From the NCBI GenBank assembly GCA_002435335.1, contig DJMI01000022.1:24693-30716 (forward strand): a stretch of 6,024 bases of DNA, written 5' to 3'. The notes under the pieces were generated by a model, which saw nothing but the letters and a program-made list of their open reading frames with translations, was not told where the DNA came from and made no database searches. Of this stretch, positions 1 to 6,024 are shown piece by piece. How positions within the stretch are numbered: the stretch's first letter is position 1; each line of letters starts with the position of its first letter. A program made the position numbers and the translations under genes. This DNA comes from Nitrosomonas sp. UBA6494 (GTDB lineage: Bacteria; Pseudomonadota; Gammaproteobacteria; Burkholderiales; Nitrosomonadaceae).

Positions 1-711
1 CCGGTGCATCAGGACTCGATCAGCCCGAATCGTCACAAGGACATCAACAACATCGACGATCTGCTCGACAAAATCCATTACATCCGCGAATTGACCGGGC
101 GTCCGGTCGGCGTTAAAACCGCGATCGGCGGCTGGAATTTCATCAACGAATTGTGCGACAGCATCAACAGCCGCGGCTTGGAATATGCGCCGGATTTCCT
201 CACCATCGACGGCGGCGAAGGCGGCAGCGGTGCGGCACCGCAAACGTTAATGGATCACGTCAGTTTGCCGATCATGGAAGCGTTGCCGCGTGTAGTTGAT
301 GCATTGTTGCAATCCGGTTTGAAAAAACGCATTGCTGTCATCGCAGCCGGAAAACTGGTGACGTCCGCAGAAGGCGCGTGGGCGTTGTGCGCCGGTGCCG
401 ATTTCGTCAACACCGCGCGCGGCTTTATGTTTTCGCTCGGCTGTATCCAAGCGATGCGCTGTCATCTGAATACCTGCCCTACCGGCATCACCACGCACGA
501 CGAACGGCTGCAAAACGGCTTGGTGGTGGAAGAAAAATATTTACGTGTCGCCAATTATGCCCGCAACGTTAACAAAGAAATCAACATGATCGCACATTCG
601 TGCGGCTTGCAGCATGCTCGGCAATTCCGGCGTGAGCATTTGCGCATCGTGGAAACAGCCGGTAAAAGTGTGGCATTGAATATGCTTTATCCGTATCCAC
701 TTGCTAAGTAG
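1..711 (+). CDS. FMN-binding glutamate synthase family protein (GltB-like synthase domain), C-terminal part, 5' end outside window
   Basis: The reading frame is open from base 1 to TAG at 709-711, so this is the last 236 residues of a longer protein. The GTG at position 4 is only an internal valine. Visible motifs fit the synthase (TIM-barrel) domain of glutamate synthases: a SPNRHKDI segment, GRPVGVKT, and the glycine-rich FMN phosphate-binding loop IDGGEGGSGAAP. A Cys-x5-Cys-x4-Cys cluster follows in GCIQAMRCHLNTCPTG, with Cys codons at 442, 460 and 475; in glutamate synthases this pattern holds the 3Fe-4S cluster. The protein ends about 80 residues after the cluster, with no large C-terminal beta-helix domain as in classical GltB, so it belongs to the short family of roughly 500 residues. 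Classical GltB makes glutamate from 2-oxoglutarate and glutamine-derived ammonia. Short members lack the glutaminase domain and their substrate is often unproven, so no gene symbol is given. The family call is firm; the precise reaction is not. Expected to be cytoplasmic. Confidence 0.9.
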   Translation, partial: PVHQDSISPNRHKDINNIDDLLDKIHYIRELTGRPVGVKTAIGGWNFINELCDSINSRGLEYAPDFLTIDGGEGGSGAAPQTLMDHVSLPIMEALPRVVDALLQSGLKKRIAVIAAGKLVTSAEGAWALCAGADFVNTARGFMFSLGCIQAMRCHLNTCPTGITTHDERLQNGLVVEEKYLRVANYARNVNKEINMIAHSCGLQHARQFRREHLRIVETAGKSVALNMLYPYPLAK

Positions 712-747
712 TCGGTTTATTACCAAAACGCATTAATTCACGAATCA

Positions 748-761
748 TTGATCCAAATCAA
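748..761. promoter_or_regulatory. FNR/ANR-type operator, perfect TTGAT-N4-ATCAA palindrome
   Basis: The bases TTGATCCAAATCAA match the FNR/ANR/DNR consensus at all ten specified positions. The site is the left arm 748-752, spacer CCAA 753-756 and right arm 757-761. It lies in the 155-base gap between the glutamate-synthase-like gene and the GGDEF/EAL gene. With no divergent gene here, the downstream c-di-GMP gene (ATG at 867) is the natural target. FNR-family proteins respond to oxygen, nitric oxide or redox state. If the transcription start is near 784 (candidate -10 at 772-777) the site centre would be near -30, a position more typical of repression. A start near 796 would put it at the classic activating position of -41.5, but the -10 there is poor. 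The match is seen directly; which regulator binds and the direction of control are inferred. Confidence 0.65.
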
Positions 762-777
762 GAATAAAGAGGATAAT
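748..777 (+). promoter_or_regulatory. Candidate sigma70 promoter for the GGDEF/EAL gene
   Basis: A -35-like TTGATC (748-753, four of six consensus bases) and a -10-like GATAAT (772-777, five of six) are separated by 18 bases. The -35 overlaps the FNR-type palindrome, so a bound regulator would directly affect RNA polymerase here. The leader from a start near 784 to ATG 867 would be about 83 bases. The assignment is weak because the region is AT-rich and other -10-like hexamers exist, such as GATAAT at 816-821, which has no good -35. Confidence 0.3.
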
Positions 778-858
778 ACCCTTGTATTCCGAAAGGTTTA
801 TGAATGAGATTTGCCGATAATATGCAATTGAATTCCTTGAAATACCCCCCAATCTAAT

Positions 859-864
859 AAAAGG
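859..864 (+). promoter_or_regulatory. Weak ribosome binding site for the GGDEF/EAL gene
   Basis: AAAAGG lies only two bases before ATG 867, closer than the usual five to nine bases, so initiation may be weak. The next in-frame ATG (909, residue 15) has no better site, and starting there would remove the Arg/Lys residues before the first membrane helix. Position 867 is therefore preferred. Confidence 0.35.
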
Positions 865-866
865 CG

Positions 867-3599
867 ATGCCGAATTTCTTTCACATTTGGAACAGATCCA
901 AGACGGTCATGGTGAGCGCAGGTTTATTTGCGCTGCTTATCTTGTCGGCGGGCTATACGGTTTATAGCATTATGCGTCCGCAATTGGAAGAAATGGCCGT
1001 ATCTGGCTTGGAGGTAGCGCTGAATAACAAAATAAGATTGATCGATGCGTATATCGCCGATTCTTTGGCGAATACACATGCTTTGACGACCCGTACCTAC
1101 TTGGCGCAGAGCATGGAGCGTTATCTGTCCGAAAAAACCAGAGATGAAGGATACGAAGGCATTGCTAAGACTGCGGAAAAAATTTTAACCACGCATTTTT
1201 CAGCGATCAGGATATATGGTCGAGACGGCTTATTGATATTGAGTGCAGGACATCATGCAAATGACGACGCATCGAAAATCATGCTTGATACGCCGTCGGA
1301 AGTCGATACATTTTTGTTATGGGACGATCAATTTATCCTGCGCAATACCATTCAATTGCAGAGTGAGTCAGGAGCATTTTTAGCTCGCATTACAACCGAA
1401 GAGCCTGTGGCAGGATTAACCGAAATTTACCGAGATGCCAACTTTGTCGGTAAATCCGGAGAGTTCATGTTATGTACATCTGATGCCGATGCTTCGCTGG
1501 AAGCGCAATGTTTTTTGCAAGACGGCACTAAAGGCGTTCGATTTAAACAAATCCAACGAATTCCGAATAATCAACCGTTACCGATGCATTATGCCCTGCA
1601 AGGGCAAAAAGGAATCAAGTTCACCAAGGATTACCGGGGAATCGATGTAGTTGCTGCGCATGCGCCGGCAAGCTATGGTCTAGGTACCGTGCTTAAACTG
1701 GATGAAGCAGAATTGAGCCAGCAATTCATCAGTGAAATCCACAAAATCGGGCTTTCTTTGTTGCTGTATGTTTTGATCGCGATGGCTATTTTGTACTGGC
1801 TGACATTGCCTTATCTGCGCAGAATGAACAAATCCATCGATTTTTCGCTGAAAACCCATAAGCATTTGGTGCAAGCAAAACAAGATGCGGAGAAAACTTC
1901 TACGGAATTGTCCGCGTACATCAATGCAATCGGTAAGTTGGCGCTGATTTCGATAACCGATCGCAAGGGAAAAATCATTCACGCCAATGAGATATTTTGC
2001 AAAGTGAGCGGATACAGCGAACTAGAATTGATCGGAAAAGATCATCGCATCCTCAACTCTCAGGTACATCCTAAATCGTTTTGGGTCAATCTGTGGGCAA
2101 CCATTACAAAAGGGAATATTTGGCATCAGGAGATATGCAATCGCAGCAAAACCGGCGAACTGTATTGGGTCGATTCCACGATCGTGCCTTTGACCGGAGC
2201 GGATGGAAAAATTGAACGATACCTTTCCGTACGAATCGATATTACAGCCCGGAAACAACGGGATTCGGAAATGCTGGAGCGGCTTAAGGAAAGTGTCTGT
2301 CGTTATCAAATTCGCGGCGTACTGGAACAGAATTCCGATGTTGTGATGATAAGCAAGGCCTTGCTGGAGGCTTTGACGGCGGCGCTGCAATATCCGGAAT
2401 ACGCCGCCGGGCAAATTAAACTGATGGATTTCACTTTCGCTACCGAAAATTATCAGGAAAATCTAACCAACGGAATCCGTGTAGGTATCGAAGCCAATAA
2501 CCGCCATTATGGACAATTGCAGGTGGCTTATACGAAGAATTTGCCGTTCATCATGCCGCACGAATACGATTTGGTGGAAAATATTGCCCATGACATTGGG
2601 CGCTGGTATGAGCGTAAAGAAACGGAACAACGTATCGTTACTATGGCGACACACGATGCGTTGACCGGCCTACCGAATCGTCATTTGCTGCGCGATCGCA
2701 TCGAACAAGCACTCGCGCGGGAAGTACGACATCACCAAAGCACGGCGGTTTTATTCATTGACTTGGATCGTTTCAAAATCATCAATGATTCGCTTGGTCA
2801 CGATATCGGCGATTTATTGTTAAAAGCGGTGGCCGAGCGATTGAAGCTTTGTATTCGCGGCGAAGATACCGTGGCGCGCCAAGGCGGCGATGAGTTCATC
2901 ATCGTGCTCGAATCGATTGCCAATCCGCTGGATGCCGGCAGTGTAGCGCAAAAAATACTGGATCAACTGACGCTATCGTTTCAAATCCACAATCACAGCT
3001 TGCATATCGGCGCCAGTATCGGTATCGCATTATTCCCCCAAGATGGCGAAACCGCGGAGGCATTACTTAAAAATAGCGACGTGGCGATGTATCATGCCAA
3101 AGAAAATGGCCGCAACAATTATCAGTTCTTTACCACTGAACTTAATCAATCGGCACACGAAAGACATACGCTGGGACTGGATTTGCATCATGCCATTGAA
3201 CGCAACGAATTGGTTTTGCATTATCAACCGGTCATGGATATGCCTAACCATAGCCTGCATAGCATCGAGGTGTTGCTACGCTGGCAGCACCCGCAAAAGA
3301 AACTGATTTCTCCCGATAAATTCATTGCTTTGGCTGAGGAAAGCGGGTTAATCATACCGATCGGCGAATGGGTGTTGAGAACGGTATGCCAACAAATTAA
3401 GCTCTGGCAAACGATGGGATACGAAATACCGCGAATAGCGATCAATCTTTCGGTACGGCAGTTTCGTGACAAAAATCTAATTACCAATATGATCAATACG
3501 CTGGCAGAAATGGGCGTGGCCGCAAGCTATATTTCCTTGGAATTGACGGAAAGCATGTTAATCGATAACGTCGATAAGGTGGTTAATATTCTCGACTAA
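867..3599 (+). CDS. Membrane sensor with PAS, GAF-like, GGDEF and truncated EAL domain (c-di-GMP turnover), ended by an in-frame TAA
   Basis: This is a 910-residue product. A membrane helix spans about residues 13-36 after a short basic N-terminus. A periplasmic sensor covers about 37-293, and its end (DYRGIDVVAAHAPASYGLGTVLKLDEAEL region) resembles Cache domains; it holds a possible cysteine pair, C203 and C215. A second helix lies at about 294-316. A PAS/PAC domain (about 350-463) ends in RIDITARK, and a GAF-like region covers about 475-585. The GGDEF domain (about 590-757) has an intact active site GGDEF at 673-677, the metal/substrate region IDLDRFKIINDSLGH from residue 631, and an inhibitory I-site R664-x-x-D667 exactly five residues before GGDEF. 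Diguanylate cyclase activity is therefore expected at the inner membrane. The EAL domain starts near 768, with EVL (801-803) in place of EAL, NLS at 860-862 and ELTES at 892-896. The frame then stops at TAA 3597-3599, before the DDFGTGYSSL segment. The original gene clearly ran to 3959. Whether this is a functional cyclase-only gene, a pseudogene or a read-through gene cannot be decided from sequence. Confidence 0.88.
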   Translation: MPNFFHIWNRSKTVMVSAGLFALLILSAGYTVYSIMRPQLEEMAVSGLEVALNNKIRLIDAYIADSLANTHALTTRTYLAQSMERYLSEKTRDEGYEGIAKTAEKILTTHFSAIRIYGRDGLLILSAGHHANDDASKIMLDTPSEVDTFLLWDDQFILRNTIQLQSESGAFLARITTEEPVAGLTEIYRDANFVGKSGEFMLCTSDADASLEAQCFLQDGTKGVRFKQIQRIPNNQPLPMHYALQGQKGIKFTKDYRGIDVVAAHAPASYGLGTVLKLDEAELSQQFISEIHKIGLSLLLYVLIAMAILYWLTLPYLRRMNKSIDFSLKTHKHLVQAKQDAEKTSTELSAYINAIGKLALISITDRKGKIIHANEIFCKVSGYSELELIGKDHRILNSQVHPKSFWVNLWATITKGNIWHQEICNRSKTGELYWVDSTIVPLTGADGKIERYLSVRIDITARKQRDSEMLERLKESVCRYQIRGVLEQNSDVVMISKALLEALTAALQYPEYAAGQIKLMDFTFATENYQENLTNGIRVGIEANNRHYGQLQVAYTKNLPFIMPHEYDLVENIAHDIGRWYERKETEQRIVTMATHDALTGLPNRHLLRDRIEQALAREVRHHQSTAVLFIDLDRFKIINDSLGHDIGDLLLKAVAERLKLCIRGEDTVARQGGDEFIIVLESIANPLDAGSVAQKILDQLTLSFQIHNHSLHIGASIGIALFPQDGETAEALLKNSDVAMYHAKENGRNNYQFFTTELNQSAHERHTLGLDLHHAIERNELVLHYQPVMDMPNHSLHSIEVLLRWQHPQKKLISPDKFIALAEESGLIIPIGEWVLRTVCQQIKLWQTMGYEIPRIAINLSVRQFRDKNLITNMINTLAEMGVAASYISLELTESMLIDNVDKVVNILD
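3597..3599 (+). other. In-frame TAA stop interrupting the EAL domain
   Basis: TAA occupies codon 911 between ...NILD and LKEAGIHVSIDDFG..., in the same frame as both flanks, so no shift is needed to join them. Related EAL domains commonly carry Q, E, A or R just before this LK, so a single C-to-T change of CAA is a simple origin (inference). The following base is C, a tetranucleotide context generally regarded as weaker for termination. I see no recognised read-through motif such as CARYYA after the stop (the next six bases are CTCAAA). A sequencing error is also possible. Confidence 0.85.
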
Positions 3600-3959
3600 C
3601 TCAAAGAAGCGGGAATTCATGTTTCCATTGACGATTTTGGAACAGGTTATTCAAGCCTCAGCTATCTGAAACGTTTCTCGATTCATACGCTAAAGATCGA
3701 TCGTACGTTTGTGCGCGATATTGCGCACGATAAAAATGACCGTTCTATCGTAACTGCCATCATTGCAATGGGGCATAGCATGGATATCGAGGTCATCGCC
3801 GAAGGTATCGAAACTGAAGAGCAATTGAATTTCCTGATTGCACAAGGGTGTGATCACTTTCAAGGTTACTATTTCAGCAGACCGGTTCCTGTCGCTGAAA
3901 TTGAGCTGCTGCTGAAAAAGAATGCACTGAAAAAGGGGAAATTGCGTCTGATTCAATAG
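3600..3959 (+). pseudogene. Separated C-terminal part of the EAL phosphodiesterase domain, same frame as the 867-3599 gene
   Basis: The 119 codons after the stop, before TAG 3957-3959, complete the EAL domain. They include DDFGTGYSSL (3630-3659), LKIDRTFV with the conserved lysine, EVIAEGIETEEQ with the conserved glutamates, and QGYYFSRP near the end. No further stop or frameshift interrupts them, and every hallmark residue I can check is present, so decay is recent or the segment is still selected. It is unlikely to be an independent gene: the only plausible in-frame starts, GTG 3711 and ATG 3768, lie after DDFGTGYSSL and lack a clear ribosome binding site, and neither would make a whole domain. 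It should be read as the tail of a 1030-codon gene spanning 867-3959. Confidence 0.85.
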
Positions 3960-4009
3960 TCTAGTCGGAAAAAGTTTCCCAGGAAGTTCGTTTAACATCG
4001 AGCGGCAAC

Positions 4010-4033
4010 ACAGGTGGATTTTCAGCTGCCTGT
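4010..4033. repeat. Imperfect stem-loop between the EAL tail and the clpB promoter
   Basis: ACAGG (4010-4014) pairs with CCTGT (4029-4033), extended inward by two G-T pairs and one G-C pair around an eight-base loop. It ends right where the clpB -35 begins. It is not followed by a T-run, so it is at best a poor terminator. A smaller hairpin, GGAAA-AAG-TTTCC (3967-3979), just after the TAG also lacks a T-run. No convincing intrinsic terminator is visible in 3960-4092. Confidence 0.3.
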
Positions 4034-4061
4034 CTTGAAATTTGTCATCTCCCCCCCACGT
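4034..4061 (+). promoter_or_regulatory. RpoH (sigma32) heat-shock promoter of clpB
   Basis: The -35 CTTGAAA (4034-4040) is a full match to the sigma32 consensus. After a 13-base spacer comes CCCCACGT (4054-4061), which matches the CCCCATNT -10 apart from C for T at its sixth base. Transcription would start near 4068, giving a leader of about 25 bases. clpB is a classic sigma32 target in gamma- and betaproteobacteria, so element, spacing and gene identity agree. The C-run (4051-4057) makes the exact spacer slightly ambiguous. Confidence 0.82.
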
Positions 4062-4078
4062 TGGTTTCAATGACCAAC
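4060..4078. repeat. Inverted repeat over the clpB transcription start
   Basis: GTTGGT (4060-4065) and ACCAAC (4073-4078) are perfect inverted arms around a seven-base loop. They overlap the end of the -10 element and the predicted start. Because the left arm lies at or before the expected +1, the repeat is more likely a protein-binding site or chance than an RNA hairpin in the leader. It does not match CIRCE (TTAGCACTC-N9-GAGTGCTAA). Confidence 0.35.
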
Positions 4079-4081
4079 TTC

Positions 4082-4086
4082 GGGAG
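4082..4086 (+). promoter_or_regulatory. Ribosome binding site of clpB
   Basis: GGGAG sits six bases before ATG 4093. This strong, well-spaced site decides the start and gives the conserved ClpB N-terminus MRFDKLTTKFQ. Confidence 0.8.
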
Positions 4087-4092
4087 AATTTC

Positions 4093-6024
4093 ATGCGTTT
4101 TGACAAATTAACCACCAAATTCCAACAAGCTTTTGCAGATGCACAAAGCATCGCCGTCGGCCAAGACAATCCTGCGATCGAACCGCAGCATTTGCTGCAG
4201 GCATTATTACAGCAAGATGACGGCAGTACGCGTTCTTTATTGCAGCGTGCCGGGGTCAATACTGGGCCATTGACCGAAAGTATCAAACAAAGCATCCAGC
4301 GACTGCCTAAGGTCGAAAATTCGGGCGGTGAAGTTACCCTTTCGCGCAATTTGAATAATCTACTCAATATCGCGGACAAGGAAGCTCAAAAACGCAACGA
4401 TCAATTCATTGCTTCCGAAATGTTTCTGTTGGCGGCACTGCAAGACAAAGGCGACATCGGCGCATTGTTCAAGCAGCATGGCGGCAATCTTGCTGCACTG
4501 GAAAGTGCGATCAAGACTGTTCGCGGCGGCGAACAGGTCGGTAGCGCGGAAGCGGAAAGCAGCCGAGAAGCATTGAAAAAGTACACATTAGATTTAACCG
4601 AACGTGCACGTCAAGGCAAATTGGATCCGGTGATCGGTCGTGACGACGAAATTCGCCGCGCCATTCAAGTATTGCAACGTCGAACCAAAAACAATCCGGT
4701 ATTGATCGGCGAACCCGGCGTCGGCAAAACCGCGATCGTCGAGGGTCTGGCGCAGCGCATCGTCAATGAAGAAGTGCCGGAGACGCTGAAGAACAAGAAA
4801 GTACTGTCATTGGATATGGCGGCGCTGCTGGCCGGGGCGAAATACCGCGGCGAATTCGAAGAACGCCTGAAAGCGGTGCTTAAGGAAATCGCGCAAGACG
4901 AAGGCAAAACCATCGTGTTCATCGATGAATTGCACACCATGGTCGGCGCAGGTAAGGCGGAAGGTGCGATGGATGCGGGCAATATGCTCAAACCGGCGTT
5001 GGCGCGTGGCGAATTGCACTGCGTCGGCGCAACCACATTAGACGAATACCGCAAGTACATCGAAAAGGATGCCGCGCTGGAACGCCGCTTCCAAAAGGTG
5101 TTGGTGGAAGAACCGAGCGTCGAGGCGACCATCGCCATTCTGCGTGGCTTGCAGGAAAAATACGAATTGCATCATGGTGTCGAAATTACCGATCCAGCCA
5201 TTGTTGCCGCTGCAGAGTTATCTAATCGTTACATTACCGACCGTTTTCTGCCGGACAAAGCGATTGATCTGATCGACGAAGCAGCAGCACGCATCAAAAT
5301 GGAAATCGATTCCAAACCCGAGGCGATGGATAAGCTTGATCGCCGTCTGATTCAGCTGAAGATCGAACGCGAGGCGGTAAAGAAGGAAAAAGACGAAGCG
5401 TCACAAAAGCGCCTGATGTTGATTGAAGAGGAGATTCAGAAACTGGAACGCGAATATGCCGATCTCGAAGAAGTGTGGAAAATCGAGAAAGGTGCCGCAC
5501 AGGGTGCAGCCAGTATCAAGGAGGAGATCGATCGCGTCAAGGCGGAAGTAATGAAATTTCAGCGTGAAGGTAAACTGGACAAAGTAGCCGAACTACAATA
5601 TGGAAAACTGCCGCAGCTTGAGGCCAAATTGAAGGAAGCCGCGCAGTTTGAAACAGAGGGCGGGCAAAAGCACAAGCTGTTGCGCACCCAAGTCGGCGCC
5701 GAAGAAATCGCCGAAGTGGTGTCGCGTGCCACCGGCATTCCAGTATCCAAAATGATGCAAGGCGAACGGGAAAAACTGCTGCTGATGGAGCAGAAACTGC
5801 ATGAGCGTGTTGTCGGTCAAGACGAAGCGGTAAGGTTGGTATCGGATGCGATTCGCCGTTCGCGTGCCGGATTGTCCGATCCAAATCGTCCGTATGGTTC
5901 TTTTCTGTTTCTGGGGCCTACCGGTGTCGGTAAAACCGAGTTGTGCAAAGCATTAGCCGGATTTTTATTCGATTCAGAAGAGCATTTGATTCGCATCGAT
6001 ATGTCCGAATTCATGGAAAAACAT
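4093..6024 (+). CDS. clpB: ATP-dependent chaperone ClpB (protein disaggregase), 3' end outside window
   Basis: The first 644 residues are present of a protein usually about 860 long. ClpB is a cytoplasmic hexameric AAA+ machine that threads proteins out of aggregates together with DnaK/DnaJ/GrpE. The N-domain spans about 1-150 (MRFDKLTTKFQQAFADAQ, EPQHLLQALL). NBD1 has Walker A GEPGVGKT (206-213, K212), Walker B VFIDELH with E279, pore loop AKYRGEFEERL, and arginine fingers R331/R332; these numbers equal those I recall for Escherichia coli ClpB. The coiled-coil middle domain (about 409-530) is rich in Lys/Glu and keeps Y503 in LQYGK, a residue linked to DnaK-controlled activity. NBD2 begins with TGIPVSKMM, and its Walker A GPTGVGKT is at 608-615 (K614). 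This is three residues later than in E. coli, placing a small insertion near 520-527 (ETEGGQK). The second Walker B and the C-terminal domain lie beyond the window. A heat-shock promoter directly upstream fits its role. At residue 149, where E. coli starts a short form at GTG, the codon here is GTC. Confidence 0.97.
   Translation, partial: MRFDKLTTKFQQAFADAQSIAVGQDNPAIEPQHLLQALLQQDDGSTRSLLQRAGVNTGPLTESIKQSIQRLPKVENSGGEVTLSRNLNNLLNIADKEAQKRNDQFIASEMFLLAALQDKGDIGALFKQHGGNLAALESAIKTVRGGEQVGSAEAESSREALKKYTLDLTERARQGKLDPVIGRDDEIRRAIQVLQRRTKNNPVLIGEPGVGKTAIVEGLAQRIVNEEVPETLKNKKVLSLDMAALLAGAKYRGEFEERLKAVLKEIAQDEGKTIVFIDELHTMVGAGKAEGAMDAGNMLKPALARGELHCVGATTLDEYRKYIEKDAALERRFQKVLVEEPSVEATIAILRGLQEKYELHHGVEITDPAIVAAAELSNRYITDRFLPDKAIDLIDEAAARIKMEIDSKPEAMDKLDRRLIQLKIEREAVKKEKDEASQKRLMLIEEEIQKLEREYADLEEVWKIEKGAAQGAASIKEEIDRVKAEVMKFQREGKLDKVAELQYGKLPQLEAKLKEAAQFETEGGQKHKLLRTQVGAEEIAEVVSRATGIPVSKMMQGEREKLLLMEQKLHERVVGQDEAVRLVSDAIRRSRAGLSDPNRPYGSFLFLGPTGVGKTELCKALAGFLFDSEEHLIRIDMSEFMEKH

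Noticed and set aside
4..6. GTG as the start of the first gene
   Set aside because: The frame is open to the window edge and the protein begins in mid-domain compared with its family, so this is an internal codon.
712..747. Terminator after the glutamate-synthase-like gene
   Set aside because: Only a trivial GGT-ACC pairing is visible and no stem is followed by a T-run.
3590..3610. Programmed frameshift as an explanation for the split EAL domain
   Set aside because: Both halves are in the same frame, so a substitution or read-through is needed rather than a shift; no slippery heptamer is required.
3619..3669. Reinitiation at ATG 3619, preceded by a GGGA stretch, just after the internal stop
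   Set aside because: This ATG is out of frame with the EAL tail and its frame stops after a few codons.
3711..3728. Near-perfect palindrome GTGCGC-N6-GCGCAC
   Set aside because: It lies within conserved EAL coding sequence, where codons for VRDIAH explain it; no repeat copies or regulatory setting were seen.
3711..3959. An independent small gene starting at GTG 3711
   Set aside because: It has no ribosome binding site, starts in the middle of the EAL domain after DDFGTGYSSL, and shares the frame of the upstream gene.
3690..4379. A 229-codon open frame on the minus strand
   Set aside because: It overlaps the EAL tail, the clpB promoter and the clpB N-domain, all of which are supported on the plus strand, and its translation shows no recognisable domain.
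4665..5138. A 157-codon minus-strand open frame, with shorter ones at 5294-6014
   Set aside because: These are antisense to highly conserved ClpB sequence and have low-complexity Ser/Ala/Arg-rich translations, typical of shadow frames.

Overview
The window looks like chromosomal DNA of a free-living proteobacterium of moderate GC content. A betaproteobacterium of the Nitrosomonadales type is my best guess, from the overall protein style and the RpoH-type promoter, but this is an impression and not a database result. All three genes are on the + strand. There are no RNA genes, CRISPR arrays or mobile elements.

Layout. (1) 1-711 is the 3' part of a gene for a short, FMN-binding glutamate-synthase-like protein; its start lies outside the window. 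(2) 712-866 is an intergenic region carrying a perfect FNR/ANR-type palindrome (TTGAT-N4-ATCAA, 748-761), which overlaps a candidate sigma70 promoter. (3) 867-3599 encodes a membrane-bound c-di-GMP signalling protein: TM, periplasmic Cache-like sensor, TM, PAS, GAF-like, GGDEF, and the first part of an EAL domain. The reading frame is closed by TAA at 3597-3599 inside the EAL domain, yet the same frame continues to TAG at 3957-3959 and encodes the rest of a well-conserved EAL domain. A single nonsense codon therefore splits an otherwise intact gene of about 1030 codons. (4) 3960-4092 is an intergenic region with no convincing terminator but with a good RpoH (sigma32) heat-shock promoter at 4034-4061, an inverted repeat over the expected transcription start, and a clear ribosome binding site. 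(5) 4093 to the window end is the first 644 codons of clpB, the disaggregase of the heat-shock response, cut off by the window edge just after the second Walker A motif.

The three genes do not form an obvious pathway. Each downstream gene seems to have its own control region: an FNR-family (low oxygen, nitric oxide or redox) site for the c-di-GMP gene, and a heat-shock promoter for clpB.

The most interesting points are the lone in-frame stop in the EAL domain, which would turn a dual cyclase/phosphodiesterase into a cyclase-only protein unless it is read through, and the perfect FNR-type box upstream of that gene. I found no sign of a wholly new multi-gene system.
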